Of a stretch of 64,000 nucleotides of DNA, positions 9,701 to 17,981 are shown piece after piece. Origin of the DNA: Dyadobacter jiangsuensis (GTDB lineage Bacteria > Bacteroidota > Bacteroidia > Cytophagales > Spirosomataceae); contig NZ_PYAS01000016.1 in NCBI RefSeq assembly GCF_003014695.1, positions 180,210 to 244,209 on the forward strand. Reading direction: 5' to 3'. Position 1 is the first letter of the stretch; each line of letters begins with the position of its first letter. Both the position numbers and the translations under genes were made by a program. The notes under the pieces are model-generated. The model searched no databases. It was not told the DNA's origin and saw only the letters and a program-made list of their open reading frames with translations.

Positions 9701-10967
9701 TTTCATAGGAAGTTATCCCGAAACGGGGACTATTGAGGTTTGGGACGGTAATGCCTGGCAACTCCTGTTAACCCAAAATGAGGCCACAGGAAAGCTGGGC
9801 GACATACTGACTTTCACGGCGGATGTCCGGAACATCGTGATTCCTGCGCAGTATGCCAATGCGAATATGAAAGTGCGGTTCCGCTTTGTGGCGAATTCCG
9901 AACGATGGTGGGCTGTGGATAATGTCAAGATTTCGGCGTCGCGGGCGGATGCTATTCTCACGGCTGTCAACACCGGAAATGCCGACCAGCAATATCTCGG
10001 ACCAAATGAAACTGCGTTTTTTTACGATCCGTCTACCGGAAACATCATGGCGAAGATCAAAAACCTCAGTGCCCACGATTACGGCTGTACGACCGTCGAG
10101 GTAGACCGGGCCGGTACCGATGCCGCGCCGTTTTCAAGTTTCCAGGTTACCAACAAAACATTCAAAGTCACGCCTGCCAATAACAACCCCAACGGCAACT
10201 ACGAGATCACGCTTTACTACAAATCGTCGGAACTCCCGACTTTTAACGGCACGAAGATTAAATCGATGTGCAAGCGCGAAGGCGGCATCCCGGCCGGTAC
10301 AGGCACTTCGGTATTCGTGGATGTTCAATCCGCGGCAGCCATGAACACCGATTACGCATTCACCTCCACTTTCACGACGGGCTTCTCCGGCTTCGCATTG
10401 TCGGATGCCCCCGTGGGCAGTGCGCTGCCTGTGACGCTCATCAGCTTCGATGGCCGAAACACACCGGAAGGCAACCGGCTGGAATGGCGGACAAGTGCCG
10501 AGCAGGACAACGCCTATTTTGCAGTTGAAAAAAGTGCCAATGGCCGCTCGTTCGTTGAAACAGGCCGGGTTACTGGAGCCGGAAATTCATCCGTTAAAAA
10601 CCGCTACCATTTCACAGACATTGATTTCCCGGCAGGAATTACCTACTACCGGCTCAAACAGGTGGATACCGATGGAAAGTTTGCGTACAGCAAGATTATC
10701 GCCATTGATGCCCAGGTGGCCGGCAGCCTGAAATTCTATCCCAACCCGCTACAATCCATGCTCAGCATTGAGCTGCCCGACCAGCGAAGCGGTTTTGTAA
10801 GTGCAGAACTGATCAATACTTCGGGCCAAAAAGTGCTGGTGTTCGAAAAGATCGCGTTGCAGAATGGAAAACTTCAGATACCGGTAGGAAAGCTGGCGGC
10901 GGGAGTTTACCAGATAGTGATTTCGGGAGACGGCGACGTTCGCCAAATATCGGTATTCAAGCAGTGA
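6759..10967 (+). CDS. Secreted M4 (thermolysin-type) metallopeptidase with T9SS sorting domain
   Basis: The 1402-residue protein has a signal peptide ending in AWAQ (about residue 21) and an FTP-type propeptide (QHVTLEQTYQGVPVFDG). The peptidase has zinc motif HEWAH at residues 328-332 with the third ligand in NEAFSD (Glu352), the M4/thermolysin arrangement. The catalytic domain ends near residue 540. Then come two MAM/jellyroll-like segments each introduced by 'ESF' or 'DSDFDNGPGDWQV', a Calx-beta-like block (about 770-890), and a C-terminal type A T9SS domain starting KFYPNPLQSMLSIELP and ending in a basic ISVFKQ tail. It should be exported by Sec, passed through the T9SS and bound to or released from the cell surface, where it degrades protein. 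A perfect terminator hairpin follows. Confidence 0.93.
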   Translation: MKNTLLTACWLLLGLQIAWAQVGRPELNAFTSRTGARPTVDQATNALSFLRFPSQRAYPVAGNDVSQKAAGFITGNRAMLGMQRSDDDFRFRAQHTDAFGFQHVTLEQTYQGVPVFDGTYKFHFNKNLDLTAVNGNLITNIKVNVIPELAQHEAEAIAVAFVEDQLMKKTATPLRAEKSALYIFQKGLVQGYNGEKSLVYEVEVKNDGGIREFLYIDAHSGALVEQFTGVHGIQRKLYETSVSAPNLRWQEGDTFPGSLDIWQQSEVQSAGFIYNLMKNSFGMTSYNGADAPMITINNNPLVGCPNANWDGVTANYCTETASDDVVAHEWAHAYTEYTSGLVYGWQAGALNEAFSDIWGEVVDQLDIYMDDGESNLPRTGCGSSNRWQMGEKASAFGGALRDMWSPTCFGQPGKVSDPQYWCAANDNGGVHINSGVLNHAFALLVDGGTYNGQTITGIGITKASHIFWRAQSVYMTRTTDFAAVADMLEDAVQSLSGQPLLALTTNSPAAGASGLQIDANDATQLAKVIQAVELRAETGCVNTALLKPAPALCEGAKEGTALYFESFESGLGGFTTSFQTTSGTWEGRSWVQADAPGGRSGKVAFGIDYPGGNCINSFQQGLIRMESPAITIPAGTAGNLAMAFDHYVATEEGMDGGNIKYSINGGAWTIVPATAFTANPYNMNLTTSGAGNNNPLQGQQAFSGSDGGTIAGSWGQSQVNLSALSLLPGQTIRFRFEMGTDACGAVDGWYIDNLRVYTCASTPAVHFLASEASVNESEATISAGCLNYIDKIVTVLIDKAPTQPVTVTLNTPGGSAKQGATADYTISPTSFSLSAASPSQNIVVRIYNDAYVEGTETITLSYALNANGGNGYAATDFQNFQLSITDDDLTPGIYTDVLLDSDFDNGPGDWQVRNGGNSDYTWSVTQYSDAGLDAQRSPFFFVNSNTPQGNAILIDDYLESPAVNTSGRENILLTFSQAWLPFIGSYPETGTIEVWDGNAWQLLLTQNEATGKLGDILTFTADVRNIVIPAQYANANMKVRFRFVANSERWWAVDNVKISASRADAILTAVNTGNADQQYLGPNETAFFYDPSTGNIMAKIKNLSAHDYGCTTVEVDRAGTDAAPFSSFQVTNKTFKVTPANNNPNGNYEITLYYKSSELPTFNGTKIKSMCKREGGIPAGTGTSVFVDVQSAAAMNTDYAFTSTFTTGFSGFALSDAPVGSALPVTLISFDGRNTPEGNRLEWRTSAEQDNAYFAVEKSANGRSFVETGRVTGAGNSSVKNRYHFTDIDFPAGITYYRLKQVDTDGKFAYSKIIAIDAQVAGSLKFYPNPLQSMLSIELPDQRSGFVSAELINTSGQKVLVFEKIALQNGKLQIPVGKLAAGVYQIVISGDGDVRQISVFKQ

Positions 10968-10990
10968 TGCCGGTATCACTCTTAATAACG

Positions 10991-11024
10991 AAAATGGGCC
11001 GCGCTGTGAAGTGCGGCCCATTTT
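10991..11024. terminator. Bidirectional rho-independent terminator
   Basis: A perfect 12-bp stem (AAAATGGGCCGC / GCGGCCCATTTT) with a 10-base loop lies between the convergent metallopeptidase gene and the next minus-strand lipoprotein gene. The A-tract on one side and T-tract on the other let it work in both directions. Confidence 0.9.
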
Positions 11025-11039
11025 ATTTGCAGGATATGC

Positions 11040-11579
11040 TCAAAGTAATGCCTGCCTGACTTTCACCAGCCAGTCGGCAATTTCCTTCGCATCGGAATCT
11101 TTATTGTATACATTATCGTCGCCGACGCTTTGCAGTAATATTGCATTGTAAGTTTTTGAGCCCGTGTCGTACCGGTAAATATAGAATGCGCTGGCTCCCA
11201 TATCCGCACCGACACTGGCAGGAGTGGTGAAATCCTTGTCGCTTACACGCCGCATCTTACTCACATATTGGGATAGCTCGTTGGCCGGCACGGTATAATT
11301 CGCAATCGTTGTTTTCGACACTCTTTCATCCATTTCCGCGACGGTAAATGGCCCTTCCGAGGCAAATTTCCAATCTTTGGGCTTGTCGTAAGTCCGCACA
11401 CGCCCCGTTTTGTCGATGAGGAAACCGTTATTCTGGAAACCCCAGGCGTAATTCACGTAATTGACTTCGAAAAGGATTTCCTGGTCATCGGAAACGGAGA
11501 ACTCCTCATCCGAGCAGGCGGGCAGTGCAATCGCCGCGGCAATCATGCACAGAGAAATTAAAAACGATCTGGTTCTCAT
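11040..11579 (-). CDS. Small predicted lipoprotein of unknown function
   Basis: I do not recognise the family. The start was placed at the ATG at 11579, which gives a 179-residue product with a basic N-terminus (MRTRSF) and lipobox LPAC about 23 residues in; an upstream ATG would add 18 residues before the signal peptide and is less likely. The mature part is a single soluble domain with no obvious catalytic motif. It contains YNAILLQSVGDDNVYNKDSD and a closing helix KEIADWLVKVRQALL. It ends next to the terminator hairpin and is probably transcribed alone or with nothing recognisable. Confidence 0.7.
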   Translation of the reverse strand: MRTRSFLISLCMIAAAIALPACSDEEFSVSDDQEILFEVNYVNYAWGFQNNGFLIDKTGRVRTYDKPKDWKFASEGPFTVAEMDERVSKTTIANYTVPANELSQYVSKMRRVSDKDFTTPASVGADMGASAFYIYRYDTGSKTYNAILLQSVGDDNVYNKDSDAKEIADWLVKVRQALL

Positions 11580-11738
11580 GACGTTATCAGCTAACGGGAT
11601 TAAAGTTACAAATTTTCCATCAACCGAACACATGACAAACCAGACCGTTCAAAGGTTGTTACCCATCTTTATTATTCCTGATTCTGCACGAACAACAGGC
11701 TTAGTAACGTTTCCGCTTCCGGTCAGCTATGAACCTAT

Positions 11739-12182
11739 TTACTCCACTGCGACATATTTGCCGGAGCAGGCTTCGATACAACCGTAACCCAGTGTAAGCT
11801 TGCTTGCCGACAGACCCGAATAATACCAGATATGCGATGGCGTGGCCTTATCGATCGGCATCAGCTCCACGCGCTTGTCGTCGAGCACTTTATACGCATT
11901 GAATAATGGTACGGAGGATTGCCCCTGTCCCTTTTTCTCGATAAATTCTCCGTTCTCCTTAAATTCGATGGTATGCGCGAAGTCGGCTGTCACTTCGTGG
12001 TAAGTCCCGCTGCCGTCGCCCGGGTCGGCGAGGTATTCGACGAGCTTCCATTTGCCGACCAGGCCATTGTTCTCTTTCATGCCTCTTTTGGCCGTGTCGT
12101 CGGTCGGATCGGCGGTTTCGTTTTTGCAGGCCATCACCGTCCATAGTAGCAGCAGCGAAAGGAGTAAACGGGTAGTTTTCAT
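11739..12182 (-). CDS. Lipocalin-like small lipoprotein
   Basis: The 147-residue protein has a lipoprotein signal peptide with lipobox VMAC (Cys at about 19). The mature part begins with a disordered acidic linker and then shows the lipocalin-like pattern of Bacteroidota: GLVGKWKLVEYLADPGDGSG, HTIEFKENGEF, and strands ending at SASKLTLGYGCIEACSGKYV. Two cysteines near the end (GCIEAC) could form a disulfide. Proteins of this type are surface or periplasmic and mostly uncharacterised. The gene stands between the previous lipoprotein and the alkB-like gene with about 100-160 bp on each side. Confidence 0.75.
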   Translation of the reverse strand: MKTTRLLLSLLLLWTVMACKNETADPTDDTAKRGMKENNGLVGKWKLVEYLADPGDGSGTYHEVTADFAHTIEFKENGEFIEKKGQGQSSVPLFNAYKVLDDKRVELMPIDKATPSHIWYYSGLSASKLTLGYGCIEACSGKYVAVE

Positions 12183-12278
12183 GGGCTAAGAATTAAAGTG
12201 GTTTCGGTTACATAGATTCACCCGATTCCCCTTTCGTTGGAATAACGGGAAAATTTGTAACCCAAACACACTTTGCCA

Positions 12279-12887
12279 CTACTTACGAATCGTCCTGAAC
12301 GTAAGGTTGATCCGCGGGCCGTTCTGCGTTTTCGATTTCGGGATGCGATGCTCCCACGTGTGCTGCAAATCGCCCTTCATGATCAGCAGCGAGCCGTTTT
12401 CGAGCGTCAACCCATATTTCCTGGAATGGTCGGGGCGGTACCGGAACTCGAAGCGGCGCTCCTGCCCGATACTCACCGATGCGATCACGGGATTACGACC
12501 GAGTTCATCCTCATTGTCGCCATGCCACGCCACCGAATCGTTGCCATCGCGGTAATAATTGAGCAATACGCTGTTGAACGTAAAACCCGTCTTCTGCTCG
12601 ATCTGCTGTTTCAGACCGCCAAGTTCCGCCGTCCATGCGTAGGGTTCAAACCGTGTGCCTGAAAACGTATACGATTTGTCCGTATCACCGTACCAGGCCA
12701 TCAGCCTGGGGGCGGTCACTTCCTTGCCGTACATCTGCATTACCTGCTGCCGCCATGGCACTTCCGTAATCCACCTGCGCATTAGCCCGGTGCATTCCGC
12801 TGGCGATATGAAGCCCGGATAATATTCGAGTAAATCTTCCGGGAATTGGAGGGCTTCCTGCGAGCCGAACAGACTTAGTTGTTTCAT
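12279..12887 (-). CDS. alkB: AlkB-family 2-oxoglutarate/Fe(II) dioxygenase
   Basis: The 202-residue protein matches AlkB/ALKBH2-type DNA-repair dioxygenases, which oxidatively demethylate 1-meA and 3-meC in nucleic acid. Visible signatures: PRLMAWYGD, the substrate-lid YTFSGTRFEPYAW, NYYRDGNDSVAWHGDNEDELG with the Fe-binding His-x-Asp (HGD), the distal iron His in LQHTWEHRIPK, and the 2-oxoglutarate-binding RINLTFR near the C-terminus. Length is normal for the family. It is monocistronic. A nested dyad lies directly before its ATG and may be its operator. Confidence 0.92.
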   Translation of the reverse strand: MKQLSLFGSQEALQFPEDLLEYYPGFISPAECTGLMRRWITEVPWRQQVMQMYGKEVTAPRLMAWYGDTDKSYTFSGTRFEPYAWTAELGGLKQQIEQKTGFTFNSVLLNYYRDGNDSVAWHGDNEDELGRNPVIASVSIGQERRFEFRYRPDHSRKYGLTLENGSLLIMKGDLQHTWEHRIPKSKTQNGPRINLTFRTIRK

Positions 12888-12929
12888 GTAGTTTGCTGAT
12901 CCATGTTTCGAAACATAACAACAAACTAC
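12888..12929. promoter_or_regulatory. Nested dyad upstream of the alkB-like gene (candidate operator)
   Basis: Directly upstream of the alkB-like start is an inner perfect 14-bp palindrome ATGTTTCGAAACAT (12903-12916). It lies inside an outer perfect 8-bp inverted repeat, GTAGTTTG (12888-12895) and CAAACTAC (12922-12929), with almost the same centre. The placement over the expected promoter suggests a repressor site. The regulator is unknown. Confidence 0.5.
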
Positions 12930-12952
12930 CTAAAAAAGTCTAAGCCAGCTTG

Positions 12953-13708
12953 TCAAACCTGCTCCGCTGCCACCGGCCGAGTCACCACATTTCCTTGTTC
13001 CACCCATTGCACTTTCACGTTTTGCGCTTCCGCGTGGTGGGCCAGCTCCGCCTCCATTTGCGGGAATTGATGGTACATGCCTTCCTTGTGAAAACCATAA
13101 TGAATGGGCACGAGCACGTCGGCATGTAGCAGGCGGGTCACTGTGATCGCCTGAACGGGCGTGAGCGTAATGGGTACAGGGCTTGGTTCCACGCGCGGAA
13201 TGTTCACCACCGCGCCATTCACGGGCAAGAACACGGCATCGAAATGCTGCCAGGTTTTGCCCAAATGCCAGAATTGGTTATGCCACATCGTATCGCCGCC
13301 GTGCAGGATGCGCTGGCCGTCGGCCTCGATCACCCATGAAACCTGTTTGTCGCCTACCCCATCCATGGCGAACACCGCCGTAATGGTGAAGTTCCCGATT
13401 TGCTGCGGCGCATTCAGCGCAAGTGCCAGCGGTACAAAACCGTCGCTGGTCACCTCGGCAGCAATCTGCTCGGAAACGACGAAACGACCTTCCGGTTTCA
13501 GCACGGTACGAATCGCCTCGGGATCGTAATGGTCTGAATGCAAATGCGTGATCAGCACCACGTCCGCCTTCGTATCTCCTGCAAACTGAACAGGTTTTTC
13601 CGGCCCGATGGACGCGCCGCGCTGGTAATTTTGTACCGCATCTATAAGCAATATCTGTCCGTTGGATTCTACTTTCAGGCCTGCCCAGGATAATCTTTGA
13701 AGTTTCAT
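12953..13708 (-). CDS. Metallo-beta-lactamase-fold hydrolase (UlaG-like)
   Basis: The 251-residue protein is an MBL-fold metal-dependent hydrolase: it starts MKLQRLSWAGLKVES, has the metal motif HLHSDHYD, a later HGGDTMWH with metal ligands, and VPIHYGFHKEG near the end. It has no signal peptide, so it is cytoplasmic. The UlaG-like subgroup hydrolyses small lactones and phosphoesters, but the substrate is not predictable here. The start was placed at 13708: a longer reading from 13735 would overlap a good TAnnTTTG-type box on the minus strand (13733-13740). It is divergent from a LysR-type regulator 78 bp away, the usual arrangement of a LysR target. Confidence 0.87.
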   Translation of the reverse strand: MKLQRLSWAGLKVESNGQILLIDAVQNYQRGASIGPEKPVQFAGDTKADVVLITHLHSDHYDPEAIRTVLKPEGRFVVSEQIAAEVTSDGFVPLALALNAPQQIGNFTITAVFAMDGVGDKQVSWVIEADGQRILHGGDTMWHNQFWHLGKTWQHFDAVFLPVNGAVVNIPRVEPSPVPITLTPVQAITVTRLLHADVLVPIHYGFHKEGMYHQFPQMEAELAHHAEAQNVKVQWVEQGNVVTRPVAAEQV

Positions 13709-13732
13709 GTGCTGTTGTTTTTTAGTACATGA

Positions 13733-13740
13733 CAAAAGTA
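13733..13740 (-). promoter_or_regulatory. Candidate -7 box for the MBL hydrolase gene
   Basis: On the minus strand this reads TACTTTTG, an exact TAnnTTTG Bacteroidota -7 element, about 25 bp before the chosen ATG. No good -33 TTTG was found at normal spacing, which fits a promoter that needs the divergent LysR activator. Confidence 0.4.
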
Positions 13741-13785
13741 TTTGTTTTAGATATATGAGAAAAATGATTTATTTTTATCAAAACA

Positions 13786-14706
13786 ATGAACAATACTCAT
13801 GTTATGCTAACACTCCAACACCTCTATATCATTGAAAAAATCACCAGTGAAGGCTCGGTGACCAAGGCAGCCGAGAAACTGAACCTGACGCAATCGGCCC
13901 TGAGCCACCAGATCCGCGACCTGGAAGCGGCCAGTGGGGTCAAACTCTTCAACAGAATCGGCAAAAAGCTGGTCCTCAACGAAGCCGGGCAGCGTGTAGT
14001 GAGCAGTTCGCAAAAGGTATTGCCTGTGATCCGCGAACTGGAAGCAGAGCTGAAAGAAATGCGCGAGGGGAAAAAACAGACGATCCGCATCAGCACCGAA
14101 TGCTACACCTGCTATCATTGGCTGCCGCGGCTGCTTATCGATTTTCATGGGGAATATCCCGGCACCGACATCCAGATCGTCGCCGAAGCGACCCGCCGCC
14201 CGATGGAGTACCTCGAAGCCGGCAAGCTGGAATTGGCCCTGGTAAACGGCACCAACCATAATAGCAGCCTCCATTTCGAGCCGCTTTTCGAGGACCGGAT
14301 GGTGGCGCTGCTCTCGGATAAGCATCCGCTGGCAATGCGCAATATGCCGCTCGAATTTTCGGATTTGCATTCCGAGACGCTGGTGGCGTTTCAGATCAGC
14401 AGCGATAGCAACCTGCTTTCGCCGGACCTGGTGTCTCAGCTTTCTCCCCAAAAAATCATCCACATTCCGATGACCGAAGCCATCGTGGAAATGGTGCGAT
14501 TTGGCATGGGCATTACCATTATGGCCGAATGGGCAGCCCGCCAATACCTGAGCACCAGCGGGCTTACTACGCTGCCTTTTCGTTCGGAGATCGGTACACG
14601 TCACTGGTACGCATGCACGCACAAAGACCGCAGTGACGCCCTGAGCCGGCTCGTAAGCAAAATGCAATCCGCATTGCTGGGAACCGAAAACCCCGCGATG
14701 GGCTGA
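13786..14706 (+). CDS. LysR-family transcriptional regulator
   Basis: The 306-residue protein has an N-terminal winged HTH (residues about 8-65) with the LysR recognition block SVTKAAEKLNLTQSALSHQIRDLE, followed by the linker helix and a periplasmic-binding-like effector domain from about residue 97. The effector domain opens with IRISTECYTCYHWLPRLL, which resembles MetR-type regulators. ATG codons at 13786 and 13804 are both possible. It is transcribed divergently from the MBL-fold hydrolase and most probably regulates that gene and itself from the shared 77-bp intergenic region. The inducer is unknown. Confidence 0.9.
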   Translation: MNNTHVMLTLQHLYIIEKITSEGSVTKAAEKLNLTQSALSHQIRDLEAASGVKLFNRIGKKLVLNEAGQRVVSSSQKVLPVIRELEAELKEMREGKKQTIRISTECYTCYHWLPRLLIDFHGEYPGTDIQIVAEATRRPMEYLEAGKLELALVNGTNHNSSLHFEPLFEDRMVALLSDKHPLAMRNMPLEFSDLHSETLVAFQISSDSNLLSPDLVSQLSPQKIIHIPMTEAIVEMVRFGMGITIMAEWAARQYLSTSGLTTLPFRSEIGTRHWYACTHKDRSDALSRLVSKMQSALLGTENPAMG

Positions 14707-14708
14707 TT

Positions 14709-15293
14709 TCAGGGCATTTCGTAGCCGGTAATGCCCTGCTTTCTCAGTTTTTTCATGAGGAGGTTGCGCCCGCGCAGGAGTTGCGAGCGTGAAGTGCTGT
14801 CGGTAATGGAAAGCGCCTGGGCGATTTCAATGTGGGAATAACCGTCGATGAGGCTCAGGTTGATGATCCGTTTGTATCCCTCGGGCAGCTGCGCGATCAT
14901 TTCATCGACGATCCCGACGCCAAGGCGGTCGATCATACAGGTGTGATCATTGGATTCGAAATCCAGCGGCGACATGTCCATCGAATGGTTTTTCGCCTCT
15001 TTCTTCGTGACGCGGTGGTAATAATTGATCGCCGTGCGGGTAACCACGGAGCGCATCCAGGATTCGATGGATTCGATGTTCTGCACCTCGTGGAGGTGCC
15101 TGAAAATCTTCACGAACGACTCCTGGTAAATATCTTCCGCTTCCATGCGCGTCCGGGCGAACCGCGCGCAAATACGCATGAGCTCCGTACGAAAGCGGTT
15201 GTAGAAAAGCGTCTGCGCGCGCTGATCGTTGTGCTGGCAAGCCCTGACGAGGTCGGTCAGTGTTCGGTAATTCTTTTTGGTTGATGCCTTCAT
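14709..15293 (-). CDS. ECF-type RNA polymerase sigma factor
   Basis: The start was set at the ATG at 15293, giving 194 residues beginning MKASTKKNYR; the frame is open further upstream but that extension looks like untranslated leader. Region 2 is visible as ARTRMEAEDIYQESFVKIFRHL with ESWMRSVVTRTAINYYH, and region 4 as LPEGYKRIINLSLIDGYSHIEIAQALSITDSTSRSQLLRGR. No FecR-like anti-sigma gene is next to it, and the neighbouring TonB receptor lacks a signalling (STN) domain, so its control is not by the classic FecIR route. It ends 2 bp from the end of the convergent lysR gene. Confidence 0.9.
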   Translation of the reverse strand: MKASTKKNYRTLTDLVRACQHNDQRAQTLFYNRFRTELMRICARFARTRMEAEDIYQESFVKIFRHLHEVQNIESIESWMRSVVTRTAINYYHRVTKKEAKNHSMDMSPLDFESNDHTCMIDRLGVGIVDEMIAQLPEGYKRIINLSLIDGYSHIEIAQALSITDSTSRSQLLRGRNLLMKKLRKQGITGYEMP

Positions 15294-15451
15294 GAGTTGT
15301 AAAAGGAAGTTGGGTAGTTGACAGACTGGTAATCGATGTCTGTTTATACCGCCCGGCATTCAACCTTATCAGCAAAGGGGCAAAAATTTTGATAATAAAA
15401 AAACCGGAAGCAAATACGCTGCTTCCGGCTCCTGTTACCTTATTCTTTGAA

Positions 15452-17872
15452 CTAAAATTTGTAAGCCACACTCAATGTCGAATTTCTGGGCTTCTGCGGA
15501 TTCACCGACCAGTAACCTATATAGTATTGCTTATCGGTAATATTATTGACATTCAACGAAATACGGAAATGGCTGGCATTGTAGAACACGCTCGCGTTCA
15601 ACAATGTGTAGCTCGGTAGCGTAAATACGCCGGTCTTGCTATTGTCGATCACCTTGTACTCACCCGCGTAGTTTCCGCCGATACCAAAGCCGGCGTTTTT
15701 CAATGTACCGCTGCTAATGCGGTAGGTAGCCCAGAGGTTAGCAAGATTCTGCGGCCCTTGTCCGCCGATTGCACGGCCCGGTTCGCTGTAAAAATCCTCG
15801 GGATCTCCTGAAATCACCCTGGTTTTGTTGTGGCTGAAACCGGCGATCACATTCAGCCCGGTTACGGGGTTAGCCACAATATCAAGCTCGAAACCTTTGC
15901 TTCCCACTTTTCCACCCTGGTTGTAATCCAGGATATTGGCCGGGTTGGTCATCACGCGATCCGACACCTTGATATCGTATACCGAAAGCGTGGCAGCGAG
16001 CTTGTCCGAAAACAGGTTGGTTTTGATGCCATATTCCCATTGGTCGGCGTGTTCGGGCCTGAATGATTTCACCCGGGGATTCGTACCGTCGGCATCGGTA
16101 ACACGGCGCGGCGCCACGTTGATGAATGCATTCATATAGTTGGCGAACAGCGAAACCTTGTCGATCACCGGCTGGTACACGATCCCGAACTTCGGCGACA
16201 ATGCCCATTGATCGTAATCGTCGTCGGAAGTGCTGCGGTCGCCTTTCGAATCGTAACGATCCGCTCGCAAGCTCACCATCGCGCTCAGTTTCGGAGTGAA
16301 ATTCAGAACGTTAGAAGCGTAAAACCCTAACGACGAGTTGCTGATATTGCTTGGCCCGCCTTCGGTACCGGCCAGCAGATTATCCACCGACGCCTGCGTG
16401 AGGTACACGGGCGCAAGGGTGTCGCCTGAGTAAGGATCAACATAATTAATGTCCCCCTGCGGTGTTACATTGCGCGCGCGGCCCCAGCCGGAGCCGTTGT
16501 CTATCACATTTCTTTTGAAATAATCGACCCCTACCAAAAGACGGTTACGCATGTGGCCGATCTTGAAATCGCCGTTGAAATTTTGCTGGATATCGGTCGT
16601 ATTCGTCGTTTGCTGCTCGTTGTGGAAGTACTGGCTGAACCAGTTATCACCCGAAACATCATCCCAGATATACGTGTAAATACCATTCGATTTCACCGAT
16701 CCTCTCGAAAACACCGTCTGCGAATTCCACTGATCCGAAAGCTTGTAAACCGCCTGGGCCTGCAAATTGAAACGCGGGTTGCGGATCGACAAATCGTTGG
16801 AAGTGAATGAGAGGCGCGGATCCAGATTCAGCTCGGCTAGGTTTTTGAATGGCAACGGGCTCGAACGATCTGAATGAAAGAACACCGGAGCAACGGCCCG
16901 CTCCTCATTGAGAATTTCGGTCAGGAAATGGAATGTCAGCCTGTCGCTTGCCTCATATACCAATGCAGGTGCGATAAAGAACGATTTCTTGAAACCCGCA
17001 TCCTGAAAGCTGTTTTCGGAATGATACGCGGTATTCACGCGCAGAGCGATTTTATCGGCCTTGCTCAATGGCGTGTTAATATCCGCGGTAACCCGGTTCA
17101 GTCCGAAGCTTCCGGCATTATAACCGATTTCACCGCCAAACTGGTGGTAAGGCTTTTTGGTGATGGTATTGATAATGCCGCCATAACCATAAAACGAGCC
17201 GCCAAACAGCGTACTGGAAGGTCCCTTAATCACCTGGATCTCCTCCACATTGGACGGATCGAGGTTACCACTGGTAATGCCCGGAAGACCGTTATAGAGC
17301 AATGGCTGCGCCTCAAACCCGCGTAATGCGAAGTAGGTAGCCCCATCGCCTCCCCTACCCGTCGACTCCCAGGTGCGGGAAATGCCCGGCACATTGCGCA
17401 GGGCGTCGTCGTAGCTGGTAATGCCCTGCTGTTTCATGATTTCGGAAGAAACAGTGCTGTAAACTTGCGGGTTTTCGAGCTTTTTCAAGGGTATTTTGGC
17501 CACAATCACATTCTCGCGGTTCAGGTTGCGGGCGGAAACCATCACTTCCAGCAACTGCGAAGCATTTTCTTTAAGCGTAAAATCCAGCGAGGCACTACTG
17601 CCGGCCGTCACCTCGATGGTCTGCTCCTGTTTTTCCAGACCAATAAACGACGCCACCAGCCTGTGCAATCCGGGTTGAATATTCCTGATCTGGTATTTAC
17701 CGTTGCGGTCGGTCAATGCGCCTTTAGTAGTGCCCTTCACATTGACGGTCACCAGCTCCACCGGTTCGCCGTCGGAAGTACGCACCGATCCGCTGATGGT
17801 ACCGGTTTGCGCAAATGCCTTTGCAACAACAAAATAGAAGATTAGCGCGAGTAGAAATAGCTTTTTTGTCAT
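15452..17872 (-). CDS. TonB-dependent siderophore-type outer membrane receptor
   Basis: The 806-residue protein has a signal peptide ending AFAQ (about residue 22), then a CarboxypepD_reg-like domain (ISGSVRTSDGEPVELVTVNVKG) to about residue 108, a plug domain (about 125-240, with GSSASLDF before it and IQVIKGPSSTLFGG at its end), and a 22-strand-type barrel ending in NSTLSVAYKF with a terminal Phe. The plug pattern is that of ferric-siderophore receptors. It would import a chelate across the outer membrane with TonB energy. The promoter has an inverted repeat around the -7 box, which fits iron-responsive or similar repression; the ligand cannot be told. Confidence 0.9.
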   Translation of the reverse strand: MTKKLFLLALIFYFVVAKAFAQTGTISGSVRTSDGEPVELVTVNVKGTTKGALTDRNGKYQIRNIQPGLHRLVASFIGLEKQEQTIEVTAGSSASLDFTLKENASQLLEVMVSARNLNRENVIVAKIPLKKLENPQVYSTVSSEIMKQQGITSYDDALRNVPGISRTWESTGRGGDGATYFALRGFEAQPLLYNGLPGITSGNLDPSNVEEIQVIKGPSSTLFGGSFYGYGGIINTITKKPYHQFGGEIGYNAGSFGLNRVTADINTPLSKADKIALRVNTAYHSENSFQDAGFKKSFFIAPALVYEASDRLTFHFLTEILNEERAVAPVFFHSDRSSPLPFKNLAELNLDPRLSFTSNDLSIRNPRFNLQAQAVYKLSDQWNSQTVFSRGSVKSNGIYTYIWDDVSGDNWFSQYFHNEQQTTNTTDIQQNFNGDFKIGHMRNRLLVGVDYFKRNVIDNGSGWGRARNVTPQGDINYVDPYSGDTLAPVYLTQASVDNLLAGTEGGPSNISNSSLGFYASNVLNFTPKLSAMVSLRADRYDSKGDRSTSDDDYDQWALSPKFGIVYQPVIDKVSLFANYMNAFINVAPRRVTDADGTNPRVKSFRPEHADQWEYGIKTNLFSDKLAATLSVYDIKVSDRVMTNPANILDYNQGGKVGSKGFELDIVANPVTGLNVIAGFSHNKTRVISGDPEDFYSEPGRAIGGQGPQNLANLWATYRISSGTLKNAGFGIGGNYAGEYKVIDNSKTGVFTLPSYTLLNASVFYNASHFRISLNVNNITDKQYYIGYWSVNPQKPRNSTLSVAYKF

Positions 17873-17876
17873 AGCG

Positions 17877-17928
17877 TAGATTTAGATTTCGGGCAAAAAT
17901 ATTATTTAAACTAAATCTAAACAACAAA
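17877..17928 (-). promoter_or_regulatory. TonB receptor promoter with flanking operator-like inverted repeat
   Basis: On the minus strand a TTTG (17925-17928) is followed after 23 bases by TATTTTTG (17894-17901), a full Bacteroidota -33/-7 pair, with a start near 17888. An inverted repeat TAGATTTAG (17877-17885) / CTAAATCTA (17911-17919) brackets the -7 box. A dimer bound there would block transcription; Fur is a reasonable but unproven candidate. Confidence 0.55.
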
Positions 17929-17981
17929 ATAGAATAAAGAAAAACCCGACTCGTTCTGACAGTCTGCGCTATGGCATTCTG

